From: Sinotaia quadrata
Taxonomy: Eukaryota > Mollusca > Gastropoda > Architaenioglossa > Viviparidae
Direction: 5' to 3'
Length of the DNA stretch: 64,000 nt
NCBI GenBank assembly: GCA_028829895.1
Contig: CM054179.1
Coordinates: forward strand, 110,339,375 to 110,403,374
Shown: in pieces, positions 19,888-32,969 of the stretch
How positions within the stretch are numbered: position 1 is the first letter of the stretch
Layout of the letters: every line of letters begins with the position of its first letter
Notes under the pieces: generated by a model
Told to the model about the DNA's origin: nothing
Databases searched by the model: none
What the model saw: the letters and a program-made list of their open reading frames with translations, nothing else
Made by a program: the position numbers and the translations under genes

Positions 19888-22202
19888 TACAAGATTTGCA
19901 AACAGCCAAAAAAAAATATCTATTTTTAAAAAGTGAGGTGACATATGAAAAACTAATTTTGGAAAGAGTAACGATAAACACCTGCTTTTGAAACTATTAA
20001 AAGTTACAGATTTATTTTTGAAAGAAGTAAAGATACCAACATCCTTCTGACTGAAGATATGAGGTGTTGGTACCCCATATGATCAAAATACTCAACAATT
20101 TGAGGTCAATTACTCACTTAGTTCATTTCAGTCCTCAGAGGATGGTCTTTACATATAGGATGGACAACAAACAAACAGATGGACAGACAGACAAACTGAC
20201 AGACAGACACAATGACTATGGTTAAATGAATTTTACACGAAATGAAGGTGGTAAGAAATGACACAAGAAAGAAGAAAGTTAATAAAATATGTATATAAAA
20301 GAAAATTAAACAAATAAAGAAGATAAAACAACAATCAATTACAAAATACACATAGCACATTGCTCATAATATCTACGTCATATGTCTCTATAAGCCCTTA
20401 CTACCTTTTGCATTTTGTTTACTACTCATTTCTTACATCTAAATTTGTATTTATTCTATATTTCCTTTCTTAATATTTATTGATGGGAACCGGGTGAGAT
20501 TTATAAATATCCTGACATGAGGACAGAGAGTCTATATGCTCTATTCTGAAGGCATGAGGAAATATTATCTATATGTCTATTCTGAAGGCATGAATACAGC
20601 TCTATATGCTCTATTCTGAAGAATATGAGAGGATGTAAATCTATTTTGGAAAAATATGAGTAGAAAATATCTTCTTTTTTTTTTTTTTTTTTTTTTGGGG
20701 GGGGGGTGCGGGTAGGTGTGGAGATGTAAAATCTTTGGAAGAAAGGAAGGTAAGAATTGTTTTGTTAAGGTGTGAGAACACAAACTGTACTTTTGGAAGG
20801 AGTGAATATGTACACTCTACTCTTTGAATGGGGTGAGAATACAAGATGCACTTTTGAAAGGTGTCAATATACACATTTTATTCTTTGAAGGAGTGAGAAT
20901 AGAGAATATATTTTGAAAACTGTATCAAGTAATATCTACTTTTGGAGGGACAACTACTCGAGAGCTATTTTTTGGAAGGGGTAGTCACATAAGCGCTATT
21001 TGTAGAAGGGTGACGCAACAGCAATACGGGAGGTAATGCTACTCTAAGACCCAGGGTGCGAAGCATACCCACTGACATTTGGTTTAGTTGTACAACCCAC
21101 TTATATTTGATCTTACCGAAGAATCATTTGTAGTTTAATTATAATCTCTCTCATTTTTATTTTAATTATAATCTCTCTCATTTTTACTTTGTGTCTTTTC
21201 CCTATGCTTCAGTCCAACACAATGTCGTTTGCATGTACTCTGATGATTATCTCAGTAAAAGAAATTTTAATTATTTTAAATTTTTGTTGCTACTGCTGTT
21301 ATATGCTGGCAGCAGTTATTTATAAAAGTACGTGTGTTTTTTGTTTTTATTCCTCAAGCCAAAAGTGTTTCTTCCTACGCCCAACACGACGCCCAACACG
21401 TAAAGACTGGAGGGACTACGCTGCTGTGCGCAAACAGCTGAGACAGAGGAGAAAACAGTCCATTAATTTGGAATCAAAAGTGTTTTAAACTGACCGTTGA
21501 TTTTGTTCTCCAGGGGTCATTAAGTGTATGAATAACTTCGACGATGACGCTCATACACCACCCCCACTACCATTATCAACACTATCAATACCATCAACGA
21601 TAACAACAACGCCATTTGAGACCTCATCCTGCATTAGCAATCGATGCCAAATAGAATTAAACCCATCAGAAGCTCAACACAAACAAGTGTACCAAGCTTA
21701 ACAAAAGGCTTCTAAATTGGACAATAGAAAGGCACATTATTCTTTTTCTAAAAGCATGTTCTGCATGGTGCTTCATTTATCTCATTCAACCACTCTTAAA
21801 TTTCTTTTATCTCATTCGTTTCAAAGCGAAAGGAAACCAGGAAATAATGCCCACGAATGTAAATACATACCAATAATTATATAATCATACGTTTACGTCA
21901 TAAACTATGACAGCAAATTATTATATAACGTCACTATGACAGAGCAAAGGACGCCACAGCAATTAAAAGTTGAAGAACTTGTTAAGACAGAAAAAATAAA
22001 ATAAAAATAAAAATTACCTAGAAACTAAACTATAAATAAAATAATGAAATAATGCGAAATGACGCCATCTAAATAGGATTTGTCATCTCAAACCAAGACT
22101 AGTAGAAGAGTCGCTCATGGTGGGCCCACTGCCTGCAAACTCATAAAGATCAAAGACACATCAATGCCGCAAGCACGCAAGACTCCATTTCAAGCACGAC
22201 GA
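19888..22202. other. Non-coding DNA with decayed tandem repeats
   Basis: From about 20515 to 21000 there are degenerate 35-45-bp repeats around CTTTTGGAAGGAGTGA and CTATTCTGAAGGCATGA, an old minisatellite. They are interrupted by a long T-run followed by a G-run (20673-20706). A 29-bp direct duplication (TTTAATTATAATCTCTCTCA) lies at 21134-21190. No gene is recognised. Confidence 0.5.
20673..20706. repeat. T-run joined to G-run
   Basis: About two dozen T followed by about ten G without interruption. It is likely to be unstable, and its length is probably not reliable in assembly. Confidence 0.85.
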
Positions 22203-22203
22203 T

Positions 22204-22294
<91 letters not shown>

Positions 22295-22304
22295 CGTGCG
22301 TGCG
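22203..22304. repeat. (GT)n-(CG)n microsatellite
   Basis: A GT run of about 75 bases passes into alternating CG/TG, a strong Z-DNA-forming composition. Confidence 0.95.
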
Positions 22305-24024
22305 GCAAAGAAAAAAAACGAAATGAAAGGAATCAAATAAGTAGTCTCATCGCCCCACTACCACACCACCTTCCTTAATATCACTAACATCACTCAAGAC
22401 ACCAACGACATCAGCTTCCTTAATATAACTTATATCACCGAAGACACGATGATATCAGCACCACGCATATCAACCATCAACAATTATCACCACTGTCACC
22501 AGCATCAGTAATGTAACATCAGTCACCAGCATCGCGCTTTACTGCAAAAAAAACCGAACTGTCTCCAATGTGTGCGTGGCGCGCAGGCGTGCGTATGTGC
22601 ATGTGCGTGTAGGTGAGTGAAATGTGTCTGTGACATCATCCAGTACAAGTGTCCATTAGTTCCATGCTAACCGCTACTTATTCTGTGAACTAAGAGCACG
22701 CGCTACCTGCCTCTACAGCTGTCGCTACTGACAATCTCACCTGAGCATTTCCAAGGCGACCGACCTTTGGCTGCATTAAAGAATTATTTCCCAATTTCTC
22801 TCGTCATTAACTTGCGATCATCAAGAGGCAGTGAGATCAGCGTAGTTAACATTTACAGACTAACCAATTAATTCCTGGACTGTAACGCTGATTGCTTTCT
22901 CTATTTTCGTTCTTTTCTATTTTGATGTTGTTAAGTTTTAATTGTTACTACTTTCGTTTTTTTTTTATTAAATCAGCATCAACGTCAGTCACTTTTCTGT
23001 CCACATGCTTTCTCGCAGGAGCGCGAAAATCTTCAGTTTTCAGTGAAATATTTACTGAATTCAACCAAGCATGCAACAAGAAGCTCATGTGCTTGCAAAA
23101 GAATTCGACCACATTAAAATAACCAGAGGTTTCACAAAGGTGATTTAGTACGCAGCAATCGAGTGTCTGACCAGTCAACATATATACTGCTTGAGTCTGC
23201 ATGAGTGCGTGCGTCCTCAAACATCAGACTCCCAATGAACAACTCTATCAATATGCAGGTTATGAAAAGTTCCAGACATTTGATTTCCTGTATCAACCGA
23301 ATATTAGAGTTGATGCATCAACAATTCAATGAACCATCTATCAATCCACCTGTCATATTCTGAGTTACAACACTAACACAATCCGATCAGTGTTATAGCT
23401 AGTCAATCAATTTTACATGAAAGGTCCAACATATTTACAATAACAGCTATCACTACGGTACAACAAGAAAAATAATGAAAATTCTAAATCACTTCAAATC
23501 ATCATTTCGAATGTTGCTTATCCCGCATAACACAACCTTTGTGGTTCCCATCTTACGTCCAACAACAGGTCGTCTTCCATGGATCAACATGTCCATGGTA
23601 TGACAACAGTATTCCTTCCTTCTTTACTCTGTTTGTCAGAACGTTACTGTATTTTTCCTCGTCATGAGGTGCAATACCTTGCATATCAAGATTTGACTTT
23701 TCACTTCTAAGCCAGTAAGTACATCTCTGAAATGTTTTATCATCACAGCTTCTTTCAAAACTCTCCAAAGTACTTGTCAAGTTCAAAATGTTTCTGATAG
23801 TGTCAATTTCAGCGGTGACTGGTCTCTACCTCTCCTAACAATGTCAAACTTCTTGATACGTTCTCAGTGGCAACTCAACATTCGCCACAGTTATCGATAG
23901 ACTACAATAAGTCAGAGTGGCAAATCTATGCAGTATGCCATGCTGGCATTTTACTCCAGTGAGTCACATTTATAAGCAACATTGACAATGCATCATTGCA
24001 TCAACTCCTGTACCGTGTGTAGGC
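22305..24024. other. Non-coding stretch with CAT/AAC-rich segments
   Basis: Sequence 22340-22530 is rich in ATCAC/ACATCA words. A minus-strand frame at 23553-23786 (77 residues) is non-repetitive and protein-like in composition but matches no family I recognise and has no clear splice sites. It is left unassigned. Confidence 0.4.
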
Positions 24025-24570
24025 CTACGGGCCAAAATATTAATTAAGCATAAATACGTCATTACAAACTGACTACGACCATAATATTAATTAAGCATAA
24101 ACACGTCATTACAAACTGACTACGACCATAATATTAATTAAGCATAAACACGTCATTATGAACTGACTACGGCCAAAATATTAATTAAGCATAAACACAT
24201 CATTACAAACTGACTACGACCACAATATTAATTAAACATAAACACGTCATTACAAACTGACTACGGCCATAATATTCATAAGTACTAACAAGTCATTAAA
24301 ACTGACTGCGGGCATAATATTAATTATTAACATGTCATTACAAACTGACTACGGTCATAATATTCATAAGTACTAACAAGTCATTAAAACTGACTGCGGA
24401 CATAATATTCATTATTAACATGTCATTACAAACTGACTACGGCCATAATATTAATTAAGCACTAACACGTCATTACAAACCGACTACGGCCATAATATTA
24501 ATTAAGTACTGACGTGTCATTACAAACTGACTACGGCCATAATATTAATTAAGCACTAACACGTCATTAC
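24025..24570. repeat. Minisatellite, 44-47-bp unit, about 12 copies
   Basis: The core is CATAATATTAATTAAGCA followed by CACGTCATTACAAACTGACT. Subtypes with and without an insertion alternate in the middle, so the array evolved by local block duplications. Confidence 0.93.
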
Positions 24571-26094
24571 GAAGAAAGTTCCATGGAATCAGAAATTTAT
24601 TTTTTACACTTCATGCGGTGTCAAGCAGGCGGACTGTCTTCAACGAATGCTAACTGTCGACCAATCGTACGATTTCCATATTTGTGTCGTGTAGCGCTGG
24701 TCTCGGCAAAATACAGCTGTACCTCTCTTAGGAGACCCCGCCCGATAACGATGATGTTCAAAAGTCATTAAGTCAAAGTCGAGACTAAAGCGTCATTAAG
24801 TCAAAGTCGAGACTCTGCTGACGAACAATCTCTAATACAATCATAATGTCGTAAACTGGAACTGCCTATAAATCCGCTTACCATGAACTGATATTTTCTT
24901 ATTTAACATTTGTTTTAAAAACACACACACACGAACACGCGCGTTCTCATATCTATATACACATACATTCAGAATTATATTCACATAAAATCCTCGTTTA
25001 CATATGCACAAATAATTACAATGAATGTGCATAATACAAATCTGTGTATACTCGTAAACAATTAAGACATATTAGTATAATTATTTTTTAATTACTATTT
25101 ATCGAATACACAGATATGTGTACAATTATAGACAAATGCACACATGCATGTATGATTCAATGCATACATTAACTATAAAAGTATTTGTCTTGTCAGCAAC
25201 CTTGGAGAGTTCACGAAATTTCGCCACGTCTTTCCACAAAATTACATTTTATTTATTTTTTTTCTGACTGAGGCTGAAGCCGCAAACAGTATACCAATGA
25301 CAAAATAAAGCACAATTAAAGTCGACAGAAGACGGCGCGGCCGACGACAAACTGTCACATCAGGTAAATCAGAGTCGAATACGAATCCCTTATTGCTGAA
25401 CCATGGAAGACATCCCAGAAGGACCTACAATTTAGAGTCCCAACAGCAGCAAGGACAAGGAGCGACATCCTTCTTTCTCAGTCAGCAAACAAAAGGTTAA
25501 AACCTAACTGAATTTCACCGCCACAGTCGAAAGCAATTGACATGTGCAACACAGAGTGTTTCTTTTTAAAATAAATTTATTTATTTTATTTGAATGTTTA
25601 CTTTTTGCGAAGGAGGCACACATTTCCCAAATTAATGGAACGAATTAGGAATCAGCCCCACTCCAAGCAAACGTCGAGAAAACACAATTGCAGCATTTGC
25701 CTTCCGTCATGTTTGAGTGGTAGCAATGGACGTCAGTTGGGCTGTCGTTTTCTTCCTTCAGCAGGATGCGTAACGCTGGTGTGAGTGCTCTCCCCGCGAG
25801 TCTGATTCGTTTGCTTCAAACTCGAGTCCTCTGCGCATGTCAAACTTTTAACCCAAAACTTCTGATACTTTCCTACTCTCAAAACTTTCAACCAACAGGG
25901 CAACCACGTCCAACAGAACTTGACTCTTAACCTTGAACTCTGTCAGCGCCAGTCATTAGTCTTTGCATTTGTGTCAAATCCTTACCTATGTGTCAATAAT
26001 AATTTTTTTTTTAGAACAGTCAAACCTTCGTCCTACCTTCGGCCACCAGCCAGACTTACCAATAGGAACGCGGTGATTTTGTCAAGGCGACAGC
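24571..26094. other. Non-coding stretch
   Basis: It contains a 23-bp direct duplication (GTCATTAAGTCAAAGTCGAG) at 24763-24812. Otherwise it is AT-rich unique sequence. No gene is recognised. Confidence 0.4.
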
Positions 26095-26550
26095 ATGGCC
26101 TTTGAGGAACAGAAATGCTATCACGATAGCTTTGCGACAGATGAGCCTCTGACCTACATTATCGACTTGATCTTTCCGCGCCAAAAGTTTCTTTTAGCGT
26201 GGATGAAAAAAGTGACCTTGCCTTTGCGAGTATCAAGCCGTTGGCAGATACTCTTGGCGACACTCAGACATCGACTCCTTTCCCGTAGAGGAATTATGTC
26301 CCTTTGGAACTCGGCAAGGAGCATGAAGCATTCGTTAGCTCGCTTCTTCCTGAGACGAGAACCTGCGTCTTCGAGTCTCAGATTGCTGCGTAGAAATGAC
26401 AAGTGCTCGAAAAGAAAAGGAAATAAACGGAAGGGACGTAATTATAAGTTGCGATTAACGAATGTTGACGAGAAAGAGGGCGCTGCAACACTCAAGGCTA
26501 GGTGCGTGCTAAGCCCAGACAGCAGATATTGCAACCACAAGGACAGATAG
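26095..26550 (+). other. Unassigned 151-codon open frame
   Basis: The longest non-repetitive frame outside the transposons. The predicted product is strongly basic towards its C-terminus, with runs of Lys/Arg near residues 95-115, and has no recognised domain, signal peptide or membrane segment. An 82-codon frame is open on the opposite strand at 26154-26402, which reduces its weight. The GC content is above its surroundings. It could be part of a real gene, a transposon remnant or chance; no function is proposed. Confidence 0.15.
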
Positions 26551-27269
26551 AGAAAGAAACTGGAGGGGTGATGGTGGAGGATTAAGACGAGGCAAAAGAA
26601 GATTAGACTGACAAATATATAAATACCCACACAAAAAAGCAGAGAGAAAAACAAATGAGATAAAGAGGGGCGTGGCACGCAGTCACGTTTGCGGTATTGA
26701 GCTGCAAACTTGAATACTAGTACAATATTAAACTTTGTCACTTGTAACGCGAGCCTCTACTCTCTCCAGCAAAGATAATGGATCTCAAAGTTCTAAGGAA
26801 CAGGCGGCGTTGTGCAGACATCTATTCTCGGGTCCTGTTTGATGCGAGTCAGATAAGTAATGTCTGCGTTGTCATCCGAGCTGAAATGTTAATACAAGCA
26901 CACCAATTACTAATGGAAATCGAAATTAAAAATTAGTCATGCCATGTCCTATATACCCTCGACAAGTGAAAGCTGCTTGAAGATAGTCAAGGGCCTTAAT
27001 CCACATTTGTTATTAATTAGGCCACTAAGATCATCACCGAGTACTAAGACGCTTTGTACATGGAACATTGTTTCCTTTATTATAATGAGTAGGTTTTATC
27101 GCAGAAATAAAAACAAGTGAACGAGGGAACAATGTTAGTTTGATTTCTCACCCATACCCATAATCCCATCCTGGCTACCATCCCTCTCCCCCCACCCCGG
27201 GTTTAGCGTATCTGTGTACCAAAGATTCATTCCAATTCTTGCAACCCTTACCAGTGGTATGTGTGACTG

Positions 27270-27400
27270 AAGTATGCGCGCGCATCACGTGGGAGCGACG
27301 TAATAAACACTAACCAATCAGCACGTCACCCCGCAGTGACTTCAGGCGGTCTCCTTCATGCGATTACAGATTCATCTGCAGACAGGCGCTGCTGCCCCAC
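27270..27400. promoter_or_regulatory. CCAAT/E-box cluster, possible promoter
   Basis: Within about 50 bases there is an E-box CACGTG, an ACGTAA element, a strong NF-Y-type CCAAT box (AACCAATCAGC) and ACGTCACC. The segment is richer in CpG than its surroundings. No TATA box, transcript start or following gene is identified. Confidence 0.22.
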
Positions 27401-27746
27401 CGCCCACAATGGAACTGTAGTTGGATCCAATTTAGTTTCTGCACAATAAATGGGCCCGTTCGCTTCCCGTCACACCCGCTCGCGAGTGTGTGATAGATAG
27501 TTTTCCAGAGTCAATACAATATTTGCTGCAAACAACCCAAACGGATTCTCCCCGTTTTGTGCCTGCTATTGGGCTAGGATGGGAGTCGATATTAAAGTGA
27601 TCCGGGTCTGGTAAGTTGAGGCTTAATCCTGTCAAATGAATCCTCCCCCCATCCCTGTCGGCATCCGCAATTTTTCTGGTTCAGAGAGCTACATATTGGG
27701 GATGAGATGGGTGAATAGATAGATGTGGGTAAGTGTGCAGGAAACT

Positions 27747-27815
27747 GAATGGATGGTGGATGGATTGATGCATGGATGGAGGGAGGATGGATGGATGGAT
27801 GGGCTGGGGGGGGGG
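27747..27815. repeat. (GGAT)n imperfect microsatellite
   Basis: Imperfect GGAT repeats ending in a G-run at about 27803-27814. Confidence 0.85.
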
Positions 27816-28511
27816 TAATGGCGAGAGGATAGACAGAAGGCACGTGTAAATAGAGGATGCTTTAAGGGAGTCGGTTTCGCTGAGATATAGATGTGTCTAG
27901 GAAGCTGAAGGAAAAGATATTTCGCACTTGCCCTGAATAAACACTGATCAGTCAATGACTGACGAAGAAGACAAACAAAGGAAACTCTCTCCCACCAACC
28001 CACCAGGCACTTCGCCTCAATAAAAAAAAAAATGGAGTCAGTTGCTGTTCTCATAACGGGAGTTGGCAGCAAAAATAAGACTCGAACGCATTCATAAAGA
28101 GAAGCAAGATCTCGACACTAATAGATATTGAAATGTAACACTTCAGACAGGAACAAACAATTCAGTGGTGGTAATTTAACACAACACCTTCCGTGTTACG
28201 AAAACTACCGACTTCCGAAACAAGACAGTTTGTATTAAGAGAGCTAAAATTCTATTTCGGCAGCGTCAAAGAAGGCGGAAAGGGTGGGGATGTGTGGAGA
28301 GGGAGGGGGGGAGGGGAATAAAGAGATGTGCTAATCGCAGGACATGCACGTCCAGAACAAAGGACAAATAAAAAAAAAGGCAGAAACGTGTGCATGTGAC
28401 CAAGTGTGTCGGTGTGCGCGCATGTGTACGTGGGCACATTGCGCGCCATGGTTTTGTGAGTTTGTTCTTTTAAGGGGAAAGTATCTTGGGAGTGGCGTAG
28501 TTCATGCGCGA

Positions 28512-28513
<2 letters not shown>

Positions 28514-28551
<38 letters not shown>
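28514..28551. repeat. (GT)n microsatellite
   Basis: About 19 uninterrupted GT dinucleotides. Confidence 0.95.
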
Positions 28552-28561
<10 letters not shown>

Positions 28562-29054
28562 CATGTGTGTGAGTGCATTTGAGACACATAGGGCGGGGAG
28601 GGTGTTACATGTCTGCCCAATGAAAGAGAAAAGATTTGCCATCGAGTGTCCTTGGTTGTGCTTTTAGTAGGCGTTAGAATGGGTGTAAATAAATAATATT
28701 TTAACTCTAAAGGATGTATCAGTCGGTTTATTTTGTCATTTTCAAATCCTTTTAAACTTTTAAAAAATATATTTTGACATCAGCGTGAGCATTTCTGCCT
28801 TCCGGAGTGCATTAAATTCAGTGGATGCGGGTGTAGAGCGCTGGTTCAAGGTGGGGAAGATGGGAGGGGGGGTGTAAAATGACATGAAGATAAATCGGCA
28901 GAAACATGACATGACTGGGTAATCAGAAGTCCCACGAAAACAAAAAGGAGAATCTGTGGCGCTTGGTCATTTCATTACAATCCAATTTTTTCTCGACTTG
29001 AATGAAAAAGGCCTTAGGGAAAAACGTTTGTCGACATATACGATTACTGGTTCT

Positions 29055-29395
29055 AAAAGTATTTTGCTCAGCCTGGTGTTAAAAGTATTGTACTCAGTAT
29101 AGTGTACTCAGCCTGGTGTTAAATATAGTGTACTCAGCCTGGTGTTAAATATAGTGTACTCAGCCTGGTGTTAAATATAGTGTACTCAGCCTGGTGTTAA
29201 AAGTATTGTACTCAGTATAGTGTACTCAGCCTGGTGTTAAATATAGTGTACTCAGCCTGGTGTTAAAAGTATGTACTCAGCGTGGTGTTAAAAGTATTGT
29301 ACTCAGAGTGGTGTTAAATGTATTGTACTCAGCTTGGTGTTAAAATTACTTTTATCTCCCTGGTGTTAAAAACATTTTCTCGGTCTGGTATTAAT
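29055..29395. repeat. 26-bp minisatellite, about 12 copies
   Basis: The core is GTACTCAGCCTGGTGTTAAA. Two subtypes, ending ATATA or AGTATT, are intermixed, and copies become diverged at the right end. Confidence 0.92.
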
Positions 29396-30028
29396 ATTTT
29401 TCTTAGCATGATATGAAAAGTAATGATGTCAGATTGGGGTTGCAAAAACTTTAAAACATTTGAATTGAAATCTATTAATGTAATGAGTATATAGATAAGC
29501 ATATATATATATATCATGGGGGGAAGGATGGATGGTGAAAGATTATTTGTTGAGGTTACTAGAAGTTGAAGAGAGATCCAATACTTTTTTTTAATGCAAA
29601 ACAGACTTGGTATGGACGACACATTTCCTGATTCCATAACTGTAATAAATAAATCAATAAATAAATATTGCATTGCCCAAAATGTTTGGGATATTCTGGC
29701 ACCATTAGCTAAACAGGGTCATGTGTCAGTGTAATCCAAGCTGATGATCATGAAATAAAGCATCTAAGTAGATTTCAGTTTCATTTTTGTATTTATTTTT
29801 TTTTTGCGGGGAGGGGGGGAGTGCCATTTTAAAAGTCAATTAGTAAAACCCGAATAACAAGAAGTGTAAAAAAATTTTCAGCTACAGTTCTAAGACATCG
29901 CATTTTCAAGGCAATGCTGCCTATCTACATCTGCAGCTTGATAATTATTCTAGTTCAGCGTTTAGACTCGAGCTTTCCTAGGCTGCATTGGTCGCTAACG
30001 TAATACCTCGTGTCGCTGTGTCCCGACA
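29396..30028. other. Non-coding spacer between arrays
   Basis: AT-rich, with a short (AT)n at about 29500-29512 and a T-run near 29790. Nothing coding is recognised. Confidence 0.4.
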
Positions 30029-30165
30029 GTGTAAATTTAATGACACTAAAGGAAGAGTGTAAATTTAATGACACTAAAGGAAGAGTGTAAATTTAATGAC
30101 ACTAAAGGTAGAGTGTAAATTCAGTTACACTAAATGAAGAGCGTAACTTTAATTATTTTAAATGA
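30029..30165. repeat. 28-bp minisatellite, 4-5 copies
   Basis: The core is GTGTAAATTTAATGACACTA. First of three unrelated arrays lying back to back. Confidence 0.9.
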
Positions 30166-30186
30166 AATTACTAACAAGCTCAAACA

Positions 30187-30549
30187 ATTCTTTAGCATGA
30201 CCAACCCAAGCATTAACATAGCGAAGCCATTCTTTAAAATGACCAACCCAAGCATTAACATTGCCAAGCCATTCTTTAACATGACTAACCCAAGCATTAA
30301 CATTGCCAAGCCATTCTTTAACATGACCAACCCAAGCATTAACATTGCCAAGCCATTCTTTAACATGACCAACCCAAGCATTAACATTGCCAAGCCATTC
30401 TTTAACATGACCAACCCAAGCATTAACATTGCCAAGCCATTCTTTAACATGACCAACCCAAGCATTAACATTGCCAAGCCATTCTTTAACATGACCAACC
30501 CAAGCATTAACATTGCCATGCCATTCTTTAACATGACCAACCCATTCTT
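30187..30549. repeat. 42-bp minisatellite, about 9 copies
   Basis: The core is ACCAACCCAAGCATTAACAT followed by TGCCAAGCCA. The unit is a multiple of three, so frames of about 140 codons stay open on both strands as 14-residue repeats. The central copies are nearly identical. Not taken as coding. Confidence 0.95.
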
Positions 30550-30600
30550 TCACTTTGCTTTGACTTGCTGAACCTACTTTATAACATTTCCAACCCATTC

Positions 30601-30905
30601 ATAACATAGCTACAGCTAACCACCTCATCTGTAACATACCTACAGCCATCATGGTTATTGGTAATTCACGTACAGCCATCTCCATTATTGATAACATACC
30701 TACAACTATCACCTTTATTGATAACATACCTACAACCATCACCATTATTGATAACATATCTACAGCCATCATCATTATTGATAACATATCTACAGCCATC
30801 ACCATTATTGATAACATATCTACAGCCATCATCATTATTGATAACATACCTACAACCATCACGATTATTGGTAATTCACGTACAGCCTTCACCATTATTT
30901 GTAAC
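30601..30905. repeat. 30-bp minisatellite, about 10 copies
   Basis: The core is ATTATTGATAACATACCTAC followed by AACCATCACC. Frames open on both strands follow from the 30-bp period. Confidence 0.93.
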
Positions 30906-32764
30906 GTGTCCAGATATTAATTAATTTGTCCAACCAATTCCAAGCATGTCCCAGTAAAAGAGAATACTTACGAACATAGGCGATACATTTATAAACAGAC
31001 TGACCTTGAAAATAAATGTTTTCAATGCTTCTCTCACCATGCATAATACGGTTGTGTTTTGACACACTTCCAAACCTTGTTTTTCGGGTTGATTTGCTAT
31101 TTATATTTGTTTGTTAAACACGAAAATCTAACGACTGGTTTTGCTGATACTTTTATCACTGAAAATCTATTTACGATTAAGCTATATAAAGAAGTAGTAC
31201 CAAAAAAAAATTGCATGTATGCATGTAATCTATATCTCCACCTCTACACAAACAGGACTCATTTCGACATTAAGCAAATTGATGATGGTCATATTTTCCC
31301 TTTAGCTTACTCTTTATTGTGTTTTTAATTTGAATTTTTTTTCTCTATATTTTTTAAGTCACTGACTAATCATGGCGCATTCACCCTGTCCAGACCACGT
31401 CACAAGCGGAAGTACGGCGCTGCAATATTTAACACCACTTGGCTCAACTGAGGCTAATTGTGCGCACAGAGAAATACGGCACAAGCAATCTTCTAATTAC
31501 CTGCCGACCGACCGACATTTAAGTGATTGACTACAGACCCGTCACGCTAGAGTACAGGGTAGGCGAGGGAGAGAAGGGTGGGGGGGAGATTTCCCTTGGG
31601 CGCATTACTGAATTAAATTGATGTTCTAACGTGCTGAATTATTTTGCGTAGTCGACTTTCGAGGGCAGCGCATAAAAAGTAAGAGAGTTAATCACGCCTC
31701 TCCCAGCACCCCCTAATGCAGAGTGAATATGATTATAATTATCTTTTCTTTGTCTAACATTCACGCAGCAGCGCTATCTTTCGCCTGGTGAAAGGCAGAT
31801 TAGTGACTACATAGGCGAGAGTCAGTTTAATGTTAGCTATTCGCGGGTTAACGTATTAGTAAATGAGGAAGAACAAGAGCTCAATGACAATTAGTTTATT
31901 TCATTTCCAATATTAAAAATACACACACACTCACACAATACTAGTTTTCGGTAAGAAGTATTAATAAAGCGAAAGCCATCGGTAGTCGCTAGTTCAAAAA
32001 TCGCTTTTAAACAAAGTGCAAGTTTTTTTAAAATTGAATATGCTCGACAGATCTCATCAGATGTCCACATTCAAGCTGAGCAGACGACTAGTTCATTCTG
32101 CTGGTTAGGAATTCCAGTCTGCGTCTTGCCAAAGCGCACTCCAAACAGGGAGAGCTGTTTTCAGACAAACGATTCAATGCAATCGAAAACCTACTCAAAC
32201 GTGATCAATACTAGAAATGAGCGGATTGCCATGGAACGCAGTAAAGTGAACGTACCCAACAATAGTCTCCTCTAAAAAAAAAATGTTAACGGCTACTTTT
32301 GTTTGTAGATCAGCAATAAAGGAGATAACACTGAACGGCACGACTAAATAAAGAATTAAAATTGGTGGGTGGAAGGGGAAGGGAAGAGATCAAAGGGAGA
32401 GAACACGAGCTGCGATGTGTGTAGAAGTTTCAACGCAAGCCTGCACGACAGCACTGTGAAGAACAGCAAAAAGTTCTAGCCAGTCAGACATAAATAATGA
32501 CATGCAGGTTTGCTTTCTGTTCATACTGCACAGTGGCTGCTCTCTCAAGGGCAGACAATTCTTCTGAACCATCAAGCATGAACACCGGCATGACCGTTTT
32601 GTCCTGGATCATGTTTGTGGCTCAAGGTGACAGCCTTCCTCAGCTTTTACACTGGAGGAACCCTTGAAATCATTTCCAGGTCTCAGCGTAAAAAAACTGC
32701 TATCAACAATGCATTTTTTTTTCAATCACGATCACTCGGGGAATCCCTCGCGCAACCCTTGTGT
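30906..32764. other. Non-coding stretch
   Basis: Unique AT-rich DNA. Near 31385-31430 there is a GC-richer patch with CACGTCA and GCGGAAGT (CRE-half and ETS-like words), which is only weakly suggestive of regulation. No gene is recognised. Confidence 0.35.
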
Positions 32765-32953
32765 ACAGATTCAAAGACAGCCTGGCCAACGATGACTGAC
32801 TCTATAGACCATACAGATTCAAGGACAGCCTGGCCAACGATGACTGACTCTATAGACCATACAGATTCAAGGACAGCCTGGCCAACGATGACTGACTCTA
32901 TAGACCATACAGATTCAAAGACAGCCTGGCCAACGATGACTGACTCTATAGAC
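32765..32953. repeat. 48-bp minisatellite, 4 copies, split by the hAT element
   Basis: The core is AGACAGCCTGGCCAACGATG followed by ACTGACTCTATAGACCAT. The fourth copy is interrupted at 32953 by the hAT insertion, and the repeat resumes at 35230 with a diverged copy. Confidence 0.93.
32946..32953. repeat. 8-bp target-site duplication, left (CTATAGAC)
   Basis: CTATAGAC lies directly before the hAT terminal repeat and recurs at 35230-35237. An 8-bp duplication is diagnostic of hAT transposases. The octamer also occurs in each 48-bp unit, as expected for an insertion into the array. Confidence 0.88.
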
Positions 32954-32969
32954 CAGGGGTGCACAAACC

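Larger units (their letters stand above)
26551..29054. other. Non-coding DNA with simple repeats and a CpG-richer patch
   Basis: It holds the candidate regulatory patch near 27270-27400, GGAT tetranucleotides at 27747-27815 and a (GT)n run at 28514-28551. No exon or RNA gene is recognised. Confidence 0.4.

Noticed and set aside
30130..30598. Frames of about 140 codons on both strands
   Set aside because: They arise because the 42-bp unit is a multiple of three. Both strands are equally open and the products are simple 14-residue repeats.
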